DNA of 6,536 nt from Methanoculleus sp. UBA77. Lineage in GTDB: Archaea > Halobacteriota > Methanomicrobia > Methanomicrobiales > Methanoculleaceae. Location of the stretch: positions 1 to 6,536 of the forward strand of contig DALN01000156.1 of the NCBI GenBank assembly GCA_002499455.1. Direction: 5' to 3'. A program made the translations under genes and the position numbers. The number at the start of each line of letters is the position of its first letter. Within the stretch, counting starts at the first letter, position 1. Under the pieces are notes generated by a model. That model had not been told where the DNA came from and made no database searches. It worked only from the letters and a program-made list of their open reading frames with translations. Below, piece after piece: positions 1 to 5,520 of the stretch.

Positions 1-1380
1 CCGGGGAACGCCACGACCGGGATCGATATCGCCCTCGTCGCCCCGACACCCTATCCCGACGAGGAGACGAACGTCACCGTCGGCAGCGGCGGAGGAAGGC
101 TCACGATCCAGAAGGGCTGTCACGTTCTCCAGGTATGGGGAACGCCGGAGGAGCGGGCGTATGCCTATGGTTACCTCTGCGGCCCGCAGATCCGGGACTG
201 GATCGACTACGTCCTGATCGAGTCGTTCATGCAGTCGCCCGCCGACTACGATGACCTCTTCATCCCCTACATAGAGGAGCACATGGCACCGGCAAACCCG
301 AAATATATGGCAGAGCTCGACGCCATGCTCGCCGGGATGGCTACAAGCGGCACGGATCTCCACCTCCCGTCGGTTTCGCGGAACCTCACCCGCTACGACC
401 TCCTCGCGGAGAACACGTATGACTTCATGCTCTACTACAAACTCTACGGCCTCATGATGGGCGATCTCGGCATCAACCGCACCGTGACCGGCGACGCCGG
501 CGTATCGCCGCACCTCTGCACGAGCGCGATCGCCTGGGGCAACCTGACGGAGAACGACGAGCTCGCCGGCGGGCTAATCCACGGCAAGAACATGGACGGC
601 GAGAACGACCTGCGGAAGGTCACGGTGAACAGCCTGCTCGTCATCGCGACCGACCCGGGTCCGGGCGCGAAACGCACGGTCGGGATAGACTGGCCCGGGT
701 TCATCGGGACGTTCAGCGGCATGAACGAGGACGGCCTTGTGCTCGTGCCCCACTCGTCGCCGTCGATCCCGGACTGGAACGCGACCGACCTCGTGCCCAC
801 CAACTTCCTCTTCATGGACACGCTCAGGAGCGAGAGCGACGTTGCCGGGGCGTGGGCCTACTGGGAGAAGGCGAACGGGACCAGGACCGGCGGGAACAAC
901 GCAGGGGTCTCGGCACCCTACGGAAACGGGACGGGAAGCGTCCCGGCGGCCTTCGAGACGGACTCCTACGGCGGCGCGGTGCGAGGGCCGGGCGTCGTCG
1001 AGCCGGACGACTGCCTCTTGATCGCGAACAACTTCTACCTCTACCGGGGCGCCTATCCCCCCGCCGTCGAGCGGGTGGACGGCTACCACGCCGAAGTCAG
1101 GCCCACCGACTACCGCTACCAGAACCTGCTCGCCCTCCTCGATAGTTACCGGAAGGAGGGACGGACCATCGGCACGCCCGAGATGATCGCGCTCATGCAG
1201 TCGGCGTCCGTCTCGGAGGAGTACCAGGGCACCACCGAGTACACCTTCATCGCGTACCCGGACGCGGGTGCATTCGCCGTTGCAAAAGAGGACCTCGCGG
1301 CGGGAATCCTGGATGCACCGTTTGCGGAGTTCGCGCACTTTGACTTCGATGAAGTATTCGAGCGGCCCTCTCCGGCGTGA
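1..1380 (+). CDS. C45 / acid-ceramidase-like Ntn-hydrolase (5' partial)
   Basis: Probable N-terminal-nucleophile amidohydrolase that cleaves or transfers an acyl group at an amide bond; the substrate is unknown. The frame is open from base 1, so 459 residues are visible and the start is off the left edge; the ATG at 229 lies inside the conserved domain and is not the start. Visible residues 30-75 (GGGRLTIQKGCHVLQVWGTP, then ERAYAYGYLCG) match the N-terminal pattern of C45-type proteins. The likely nucleophile is Cys173 in HLCTSAIAWG, followed by IHGKNMD (Lys196, Asn197, Asp199). This resembles the CTSIVA...HGRNMD arrangement of acid ceramidase/NAAA, with Lys in place of Arg and a longer loop. 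GFIGTFSGMNEDGL is the next family motif. A secreted location is possible but the N-terminus is not visible. The gene converges on the minus-strand array and is functionally unrelated to it. The family call is fairly sure; peptidase, acylase and ceramidase roles cannot be separated. Confidence 0.8.
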   Translation, partial: PGNATTGIDIALVAPTPYPDEETNVTVGSGGGRLTIQKGCHVLQVWGTPEERAYAYGYLCGPQIRDWIDYVLIESFMQSPADYDDLFIPYIEEHMAPANPKYMAELDAMLAGMATSGTDLHLPSVSRNLTRYDLLAENTYDFMLYYKLYGLMMGDLGINRTVTGDAGVSPHLCTSAIAWGNLTENDELAGGLIHGKNMDGENDLRKVTVNSLLVIATDPGPGAKRTVGIDWPGFIGTFSGMNEDGLVLVPHSSPSIPDWNATDLVPTNFLFMDTLRSESDVAGAWAYWEKANGTRTGGNNAGVSAPYGNGTGSVPAAFETDSYGGAVRGPGVVEPDDCLLIANNFYLYRGAYPPAVERVDGYHAEVRPTDYRYQNLLALLDSYRKEGRTIGTPEMIALMQSASVSEEYQGTTEYTFIAYPDAGAFAVAKEDLAAGILDAPFAEFAHFDFDEVFERPSPA

Positions 1381-1398
1381 CGGGAGGACCCACTGCTC

Positions 1399-1403
1399 TT
1401 TTT
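1399..1403 (+). terminator. possible weak T-run terminator
   Basis: A run of five T residues begins 19 bases after the TGA stop of the upstream hydrolase gene. Archaeal intrinsic termination uses U-rich tracts without needing a hairpin, so this could end the plus-strand transcript. Five T residues is short, and a second run of four lies at 1468-1471. This is a weak inference. Confidence 0.25.
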
Positions 1404-1481
1404 ACCGGGCATCAAGCCACCTGAGCCGGGCCGTCACTCACGCAGAGTCATGAAAGAGAGAAGGGCGTTTTACAGACTTCG

Positions 1482-1560
1482 CGTTCTTCGCGGCTTCGCG
1501 TGAGGGACCGTGCAGGATGCCGATGCAATCTCACGCGAAGCCGCGAAGCCGCGAAGAACG
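1482..1560. repeat. 23-bp inverted repeat with an 8-bp tandem expansion
   Basis: The left arm (1482-1504) is the exact reverse complement of the right arm (1530-1560), except that the right arm carries one extra 8-base unit, CCGCGAAG. The loop is 25 bases (1505-1529). The motif TTCGCG occurs three times on the left (1478, 1487, 1495) and its complement CGCGAA three times on the right (1534, 1542, 1550). As RNA from either strand it would form a long GC-rich hairpin with an 8-base bulge. It lies between the ends of two converging genes, so a role in transcript termination or 3'-end protection is plausible. A non-coding dispersed repeat is equally plausible. The structure is seen directly; any function is inference. 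Confidence 0.8.
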
Positions 1561-1691
1561 ACGCTCCTACGAAGCGGAGTTGGAGCACCGGAGATGCGAC
1601 TTGCGAGCGCAGCGAGCTTGAACACTGTCAGGTGCGAGCCGCGAAGGTCACTCGTGACGGACTTTGCGCGAGACCGCGATCTGCGAGAGCC
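1561..1691. repeat. short-repeat-rich intergenic segment
   Basis: This segment adjoins the inverted repeat and contains several small repeated elements. GGAG occurs three times between 1576 and 1593, with CTCC at 1564-1567 able to pair with it. GCGAGC is repeated at 1603 and 1612. GTCACTCGTGAC at 1647-1658 is palindromic apart from its two central bases. GCCGCGAAG at 1638-1646 repeats the core unit of the inverted repeat. The composition looks like a dispersed intergenic repeat family rather than decayed coding sequence. I cannot confirm other copies from this window alone. Confidence 0.45.
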
Positions 1692-2258
1692 TCACGCCCC
1701 CATCCGGCAGAGGTCCCGCATCGCCCGGAGGACATAGAGGAACTCGTCCTCGACCTTCTCCTCGTCGACGATGAACGAGACGAACCCCGCCCGGGCGAAG
1801 ACCTCCCGGACTTCGTCAACTCCGGTCAGCGAGGAGACGAGGAGAAGGATACGCCCGAAGGGCGAGAGCACTCTCCCTGCATCCGCGATGAACCGCTCAA
1901 TCACGACCCTCCCCGTCGGCCCGCCGTCGAGGGCGTACTCCAGCCAGTCGTCGATCCGCTCCTCGGGGGCCGTCGGGAGGTAGGGGGGGTTGAAGAGGAT
2001 GAGGTCGAATGGGCCGGAGAGGCCCGCAAACAGATCGGTCCGGATTGCCTCGACCCCGCGGGCACGGGCGCTCTCTACCGCATGGGGGTTGATCTCGGTC
2101 GCGACGACGGCCGCCGCGCGGCCAAGAAGCCCGGCCGCGACGTAACCGCTCCCGGTCCCGACCTCGAGCACCCTGTCGGTCTCCCGGACCTCCCGGAGCG
2201 CCGCCCGGAGGAGGAGGAACGAGTCCTCGGCCGGGGGATAGACCTGGTCGGGGAGCAT
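1692..2258 (-). CDS. mtq2: Mtq2/HemK2-type protein-glutamine N5-methyltransferase
   Basis: This is a 188-residue class I S-adenosylmethionine methyltransferase. VYPPAEDSFLLL at residues 6-17 is characteristic of the HEMK2/MTQ2 branch, EVGTGSG at 32-38 is the cofactor-binding motif, and NPPY at 90-93 is the motif that holds the amide nitrogen of glutamine. The protein lacks the N-terminal helical domain of bacterial PrmC, as expected for the archaeal/eukaryotic form. In eukaryotes, and by homology in archaea, Mtq2 with its activator Trm112 methylates the GGQ glutamine of class I release factor. No Trm112 gene is visible here. The ATG lies 3 bases after the ksgA stop, with GGGTG placed 7 bases upstream as a plausible ribosome site. 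It is the last gene of the array. Family confidence is high; the aRF1 substrate is inferred. Confidence 0.88.
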   Translation of the reverse strand: MLPDQVYPPAEDSFLLLRAALREVRETDRVLEVGTGSGYVAAGLLGRAAAVVATEINPHAVESARARGVEAIRTDLFAGLSGPFDLILFNPPYLPTAPEERIDDWLEYALDGGPTGRVVIERFIADAGRVLSPFGRILLLVSSLTGVDEVREVFARAGFVSFIVDEEKVEDEFLYVLRAMRDLCRMGA

Positions 2259-2261
2259 CCT

Positions 2262-3035
2262 CTAGCACCCGACGAGCGTGTTTGCGATCAGCGCGAACTC
2301 CTCGAGCGTCAGGTCCTCGGGCCGCCGCTGGAGGAGGTCGTCGGGGAGTTCCGCCACCGTCCGCTCGATCGCCCCGGGAGCAAACGCATCATCCCCGAGT
2401 TTGAGTGCTTTCCGGACGGTCTTTCGCCGGTGGGAGAAGAGCACCCGGACGACGTCGGCGTAGATCTTCCGGTCCGCGATCGGGTACGGCGGTTCGTGCG
2501 GGGTGATCCGGACCACCCAGGAGCGGACCTGCGGTCTCGGCCGGAAGGAGGCGGGCGGGAGCTCGAGGATGGGCTTGACCGACGCATAGGTCTGGACCAT
2601 CACCGAGAGCCGCCCGACGTCGGAGGTTCCCGGCTGTGCGATCATCCGCTGGGCAAACTCCTTCTGGTACATCAGGACCGCGACCTCAAACCCGATCTCG
2701 AGCAGCCGGAAGGTGATCTTTGAGGAGACAGAATAGGGGAGGTTTGCAACGACGAGATCGAACGGCGGGATATCCACCTTCTTCGCGTCGCCGGGGACGA
2801 TCTCGAGCCGGCCTTCCTCAATCTCGTCGGCGAAGGCCATCTCAAGTTCTTCCACAAGAGCAGGGTCGATCTCGACCGCGATGACATGCGCACCCCGGTC
2901 GAGAAGGGCGCGGGTGAGGATCCCCTCACCGGGCCCGATCTCGAGCACCCGCCGGCCGGAGACCTCGACCGAACCGGCAATCCTCTCGACGGCCCTCCGG
3001 TCGACGAGGAAATGCTGATCTCTTGGAGCGCTCAT
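2262..3035 (-). CDS. ksgA: 16S rRNA adenine dimethyltransferase KsgA/RsmA (Dim1)
   Basis: The 257-residue enzyme is expected to dimethylate the two adjacent adenines in the terminal helix of 16S rRNA, a late step and checkpoint of small-subunit assembly. Visible motifs are DQHFLVD (6-12), the cofactor loop LEIGPGEGILT (31-41), the acidic residue in AVEID (53-57), GDA (82-84), the catalytic NLPY (98-101), SFRPRPQVRS (163-172) and FSHRRKT (200-206). Length and motif order match archaeal KsgA/Dim1. The ATG overlaps the stop of the DUF655 gene by four bases (ATGA at 3032-3035). No Shine-Dalgarno sequence precedes it, which suggests translation by termination-reinitiation from DUF655. The gene stops with TAG just before mtq2. 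Confidence 0.96.
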   Translation of the reverse strand: MSAPRDQHFLVDRRAVERIAGSVEVSGRRVLEIGPGEGILTRALLDRGAHVIAVEIDPALVEELEMAFADEIEEGRLEIVPGDAKKVDIPPFDLVVANLPYSVSSKITFRLLEIGFEVAVLMYQKEFAQRMIAQPGTSDVGRLSVMVQTYASVKPILELPPASFRPRPQVRSWVVRITPHEPPYPIADRKIYADVVRVLFSHRRKTVRKALKLGDDAFAPGAIERTVAELPDDLLQRRPEDLTLEEFALIANTLVGC

Positions 3036-3595
3036 TTCGACGTAAAGACGTGATACTTCTCTTCCGGATCCTCGATCTCGTGCAGGATCCGGCTGACGAT
3101 CATCCGGGCAGGGTGCGGGAGCGACTTGATCCGCCCTGAGATATCGGCGAAACTCTCAAACGGCTTCTTCCCCCGCTGCTCGATGATCTCCCACATCAGC
3201 TTCTTCCCGATGCCGGGAAGCAGGTGCAGCATATGGAACTTCGGCGTGATCGGGACGGACTTGTTGAAGAAGTCGACGAACCGCGGCTCGTTCTCGCGGA
3301 CGATCTGCTCGACCACGAACGGCAGTTCGAGCTTCGCCGTCGCCGTCAGGTCCTCGTAGCTGATCCGCCGCTTGACCCGCTCGATCTTCTCCCGCTCCGC
3401 ATCGCCGATGTAAACCCGGTCGTAGATCTGGATATCCGCGCCCGCCTTCGGGACGAGCTCGAGCAGCTTGAACTGGTCGACCCCGACGGCGAGGACGACC
3501 GGTTCGCGCTTGTAGACAGGACGCTGGTCGTTCGCATACCCCATCGGGAGGACATCGATGACTACAGCGTTCTCCTCTTTCCTTTCGGTCTTCAT
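3032..3595 (-). CDS. DUF655 protein, predicted nucleic-acid-binding (HhH)
   Basis: This is a conserved archaeal protein of unknown function (DUF655/COG1491), 187 residues from the chosen start. The N-terminal part (about 10-65) is rich in beta-type sequence (VVIDVLPMGY, PVVLAVGVDQFKLLEL), as expected of an OB-like fold. The C-terminal half contains a helix-hairpin-helix motif, LHLLPGIGKKLMWEIIEQRG (about 123-142), the usual non-specific nucleic-acid contact. An in-frame GTG at 3604 could extend it by three residues. However, GGGGTG (3602-3607), six bases before the ATG at 3595, fits a ribosome site for the ATG and includes that GTG, so I prefer the ATG. It lies 17 bases after rpoF and overlaps ksgA by four. 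The context points to RNA polymerase or ribosome-assembly work, but no activity is established. Confidence 0.9.
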   Translation of the reverse strand: MKTERKEENAVVIDVLPMGYANDQRPVYKREPVVLAVGVDQFKLLELVPKAGADIQIYDRVYIGDAEREKIERVKRRISYEDLTATAKLELPFVVEQIVRENEPRFVDFFNKSVPITPKFHMLHLLPGIGKKLMWEIIEQRGKKPFESFADISGRIKSLPHPARMIVSRILHEIEDPEEKYHVFTSK

Positions 3596-3601
3596 AGACG
3601 C

Positions 3602-3607
3602 CACCCC
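3602..3607 (-). promoter_or_regulatory. ribosome binding site deciding the DUF655 start
   Basis: The minus strand reads GGGGTG here, followed by six bases and then ATG at 3595-3593. It matches the archaeal anti-Shine-Dalgarno complement GGAGGTGA in five of six positions. Because it contains the alternative GTG start (3604-3602), it argues for the downstream ATG. Confidence 0.55.
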
Positions 3608-3612
3608 TTCGA

Positions 3613-3963
3613 TCAGAAGTGAGTCATTACCAGGTCGAGGATCTCGTCTAGCTCTTCCGTCGTAAGGTTGAATCGCTCTTTGGCGTAGATTGCACGCAGC
3701 TCGTCCCGGGTCCGGGGCATCAGGTTCGCGATGCGGAAGGCGATATCCTCCTTCATCTTCTCGAGCTTCATGAGCTCGTCGACGAGGTCGCGGGCCTTCT
3801 CAGAAGTCGTCTTTGAGAGGTGGTTGGCATGCTCGATGCTCTTACGAAGTTCGTAGGACATCTCCTCGCCGGACTCAAGCCTAGCCGCCTCCACACTGAG
3901 GAGTGTATCACGCAGTTCGGGAAGCAGCATCCGCTCTTCGCTAACGATCCGTTTTACCTTCAT
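3613..3963 (-). CDS. rpoF: DNA-directed RNA polymerase subunit F (RpoF/Rpb4)
   Basis: This is the archaeal counterpart of eukaryotic Rpb4. It pairs with RpoE (Rpb7) to form the stalk of RNA polymerase, which helps open complex formation, nascent RNA binding and termination. The 116-residue product has the usual length and the typical N-terminus MKVKRIVSEERMLLPELRDTL. A charged helical centre follows (about 30-75), then the HRDC-like end containing IANLMPRTRDELRAIYAKER (about 78-97) and LTTEELDEILDLV. An upstream in-frame TTG at 3975 would add four residues. The ATG at 3963 is preferred because GGTGA at 3969-3973 lies five bases before it and because homologues begin this way. It follows rpl21e by 22 bases and precedes DUF655 by 17. 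RpoE is not in the window. Confidence 0.93.
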   Translation of the reverse strand: MKVKRIVSEERMLLPELRDTLLSVEAARLESGEEMSYELRKSIEHANHLSKTTSEKARDLVDELMKLEKMKEDIAFRIANLMPRTRDELRAIYAKERFNLTTEELDEILDLVMTHF

Positions 3964-3968
3964 GCCAA

Positions 3969-3973
3969 TCACC
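3969..3973 (-). promoter_or_regulatory. ribosome binding site deciding the rpoF start
   Basis: GGTGA on the minus strand, five bases before ATG at 3963-3961, has the same sequence and spacing as the site before rpl21e. It directly follows the alternative TTG start (3975-3973, sharing one base), so it cannot serve that codon. This supports the shorter RpoF. Confidence 0.6.
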
Positions 3974-3985
3974 AACTGATGAGGA

Positions 3986-4279
3986 TTATACTTTCTGCGC
4001 TTTTAGATGTTGCGGTCTCGCAATCACCTGTTTCATCGTCTCTCCATCCCTGATTTCGAGGAGCCAGGCGCGTCCGCGCTGCCCGATGACCGTGCCGGTC
4101 TTACCGTGGAATCTCCTGTGGGGCATCCCCTTCTGGACACTCGGCTCGACCACAACGTGCACCTTCTGCCCGATCTCGAAATTCTGGATCACCGAGGTGA
4201 CCGGGGGAATACCGCGTCTTCGGAGGTCCTTCTTGAACTTATACCGCGTCTTCTTGCGTGGTCCATTATGATGTGCCAT
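3986..4279 (-). CDS. rpl21e: 50S ribosomal protein L21e
   Basis: This is a basic 97-residue large-subunit ribosomal protein found in archaea and eukaryotes and absent from bacteria. The N-terminus MAHHNGPRKKTRYKFKKDLR is a lysine/arginine-rich rRNA-binding tail. The core has the SH3-like barrel sequence of the family: IGQKVHVVVEPSVQKGMPHR (36-55), FHGKTGTVIGQRGRAWLLEI (57-76), then a C-terminal strand ending ARPQHLKAQKV. The length equals that of typical archaeal L21e. The ATG is two bases after the pus10 stop and is preceded by GGTGAG at 4285-4290 with five-base spacing. This site overlaps the end of pus10, so the two genes are probably translated in a coupled way. Confidence 0.97.
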   Translation of the reverse strand: MAHHNGPRKKTRYKFKKDLRRRGIPPVTSVIQNFEIGQKVHVVVEPSVQKGMPHRRFHGKTGTVIGQRGRAWLLEIRDGETMKQVIARPQHLKAQKV

Positions 4280-4281
4280 GA

Positions 4282-5520
4282 TTACTCACCATACTCGTTC
4301 GCTGTTTTGACCAGCACTACATCGAGGCTGACAACACGTGCGGTGCGCCCCAGGATCTGGGCGAGGCTGGGCTGGGTTCTGCCGCTGTCACCCGATACCA
4401 GCTCTTTGATGTACAGGCCAGCTTCGCCGACGACTTCCACCCAGTATCTGTCGTCTTCCTGGCCCGTGCACCGGATATCGAGGACCTGCCGTTCCCGAAC
4501 TTTATCTGCCCGTCGGTGTGACACCCGCAGGGGGGTGCGCTGTCGTATCGTTACACCTTTTAACTGATCGAGGGCCGCTCCGAACTCCGCTGGCGTTACG
4601 GAGGCGTCTGTCTCGACCAGGATCCTGTATTTTTTATGCGCTTTGTCTGATTTAAGACTTTGCACCGTCTTCCGGTCCGCCCATCCGGTCAGGTGGACCG
4701 CCACCCGGCCGTCGGCGTTCCGGTTGATCTCTTCTTCAAGAGCCGCGAGGTCCACCGACCGCTTCCGCGGCGACTCGACCTCCATCACGAAGGGGCGGCC
4801 CGACCCGAGCATCCGTGCATCGATATCCTCCCGGCCGGCGCCGTGGAGGACGGCGTTCTCGGCGTCGAAGGCCTCGATGACCGGCCGGCCGATCAGCTCT
4901 TCAACGGAGTCCGCGTACTGCTTGCCGGTGAAGTCGCACTTCTCGCACCCGGCTCCCCGGCAGTTCCGGCAGTCCCAGTGCGTCTGCGGGATCCCCCGCT
5001 CGTACTTCAGGTAGCGGCCGACAAAGTAGATGGGGTTGACCTGAACCTCGACGGTCCCTTCCGCGAGGTCGAGGATCACGACGATGTCGGGGCGCTTGAG
5101 GTCGGCAACCTTTCCGGTCAGCGCCGAGACGGCTTTGCCGACCTCGCGGTTCATCTCGGCCTTCAGCGGCTCGGGGTCGCGGAGACCGAGATCGCTCCAG
5201 ACCATCTCCTCGCTCTCGGCCACAAGCGGCGGTACCCTCGTCCCGACGAGGAACGTCGCGAACTCGAGATCCTGCACCGCTTCCACGATCTTTGCCGCCC
5301 ACTCATCGACGCGGTAGAGCTCGCCGCCGCAGATCCAGCAGGACCCGTGGTCGGGCTCCCGGTGGGGCTCGTTCGTCGCAAGCTCGCGCGTGATCCGCAA
5401 GGCCCGTCCCCGCTCTTCGTTCGTCAGTCCAAACGACCGCTTCCCGAAGAACCGGCCGAGACAGTGGTCGCAGGTCTCGCCGTATCCAAGGATTGCTTCT
5501 ACCTCTTCCATGATGTCCAT
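4282..5520 (-). CDS. pus10: tRNA pseudouridine synthase Pus10
   Basis: This 412-residue enzyme isomerises uridine in the T-loop of archaeal tRNA, at position 54 and often also 55. The N-terminal THUMP-like region has paired cysteines CDHC (17-20) and CWIC (61-64), a likely zinc site. A second group, CRNCRGAGCEKC (184-195), precedes SVEELIGRPV. The catalytic domain shows GREDIDARMLGSGRPF (229-244), in which Asp234 is the expected catalytic aspartate, then ESPRKRSVD (249-257). GDSGRTQPSLAQILGR (377-392) is the C-terminal family signature. The frame continues upstream of 5520, but that extension is antisense-like shadow sequence inside trmY. The ATG at 5520 has GGAGG eight bases upstream and shares one base with the trmY stop (TGATG). 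A second ATG at 5511 is less well placed. Its product is the substrate for TrmY encoded just upstream. Confidence 0.95.
   Translation of the reverse strand: MDIMEEVEAILGYGETCDHCLGRFFGKRSFGLTNEERGRALRITRELATNEPHREPDHGSCWICGGELYRVDEWAAKIVEAVQDLEFATFLVGTRVPPLVAESEEMVWSDLGLRDPEPLKAEMNREVGKAVSALTGKVADLKRPDIVVILDLAEGTVEVQVNPIYFVGRYLKYERGIPQTHWDCRNCRGAGCEKCDFTGKQYADSVEELIGRPVIEAFDAENAVLHGAGREDIDARMLGSGRPFVMEVESPRKRSVDLAALEEEINRNADGRVAVHLTGWADRKTVQSLKSDKAHKKYRILVETDASVTPAEFGAALDQLKGVTIRQRTPLRVSHRRADKVRERQVLDIRCTGQEDDRYWVEVVGEAGLYIKELVSGDSGRTQPSLAQILGRTARVVSLDVVLVKTANEYGE
4285..4290 (-). promoter_or_regulatory. strong ribosome binding site of rpl21e
   Basis: GGTGAG lies within the last codons of pus10, five bases before the rpl21e ATG. 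It is one of the best anti-16S matches in the array, fitting the high synthesis rate needed for a ribosomal protein downstream of a low-abundance modification enzyme. Confidence 0.6.

Larger units (their letters stand above)
1381..1691. other. 311-base convergent intergenic gap without a gene
   Basis: This gap separates the plus-strand hydrolase gene from the 3' end of the minus-strand array. Short open frames cross it, but none has a recognisable protein sequence or a good ribosome site. It contains two short T-runs, a large inverted repeat (1482-1560) and a repeat-rich segment (1561-1691). No A-run on the plus strand, which would be a U-tract in the minus-strand transcript, follows the last minus-strand gene. 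The end of that transcript is therefore not marked by an obvious terminator. Confidence 0.7.

Noticed and set aside
229..231. ATG at 229 as the start of the hydrolase gene
   Set aside because: The frame stays open to base 1 and the 76 codons before this ATG encode conserved C45-type sequence, so the true start is outside the window.
574..1338. 254-codon open frame on the minus strand opposite the hydrolase gene
   Set aside because: Composition is dominated by Arg, Val and Gly with no recognisable motif. It is a shadow of the plus-strand gene.
1478..1560. Regularly spaced TTCGCG/CGCGAA units as a possible CRISPR array
   Set aside because: The units are only six to eight bases, are spaced by two or three bases, and are arranged as an inverted repeat; there are no spacers.
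1381..1691. tRNA or other structured RNA gene in the gap
   Set aside because: I found no T-loop GGTTCRA-like signature, no acceptor stem pairing and no C/D or H/ACA box set; the only strong structure is the simple inverted repeat.
1510..1737. 75-codon plus-strand frame in the intergenic gap
   Set aside because: It runs through the inverted repeat and into the antisense of mtq2, has no ribosome site and looks like translated repeat sequence.
1500..2723. Open frame of 407 codons on the plus strand
   Set aside because: It lies antisense to the well-supported mtq2 and ksgA genes. Its product is Arg/Asp/Glu/Pro-rich low-complexity sequence typical of the reverse of high-GC genes, and its start lies in the inverted repeat.
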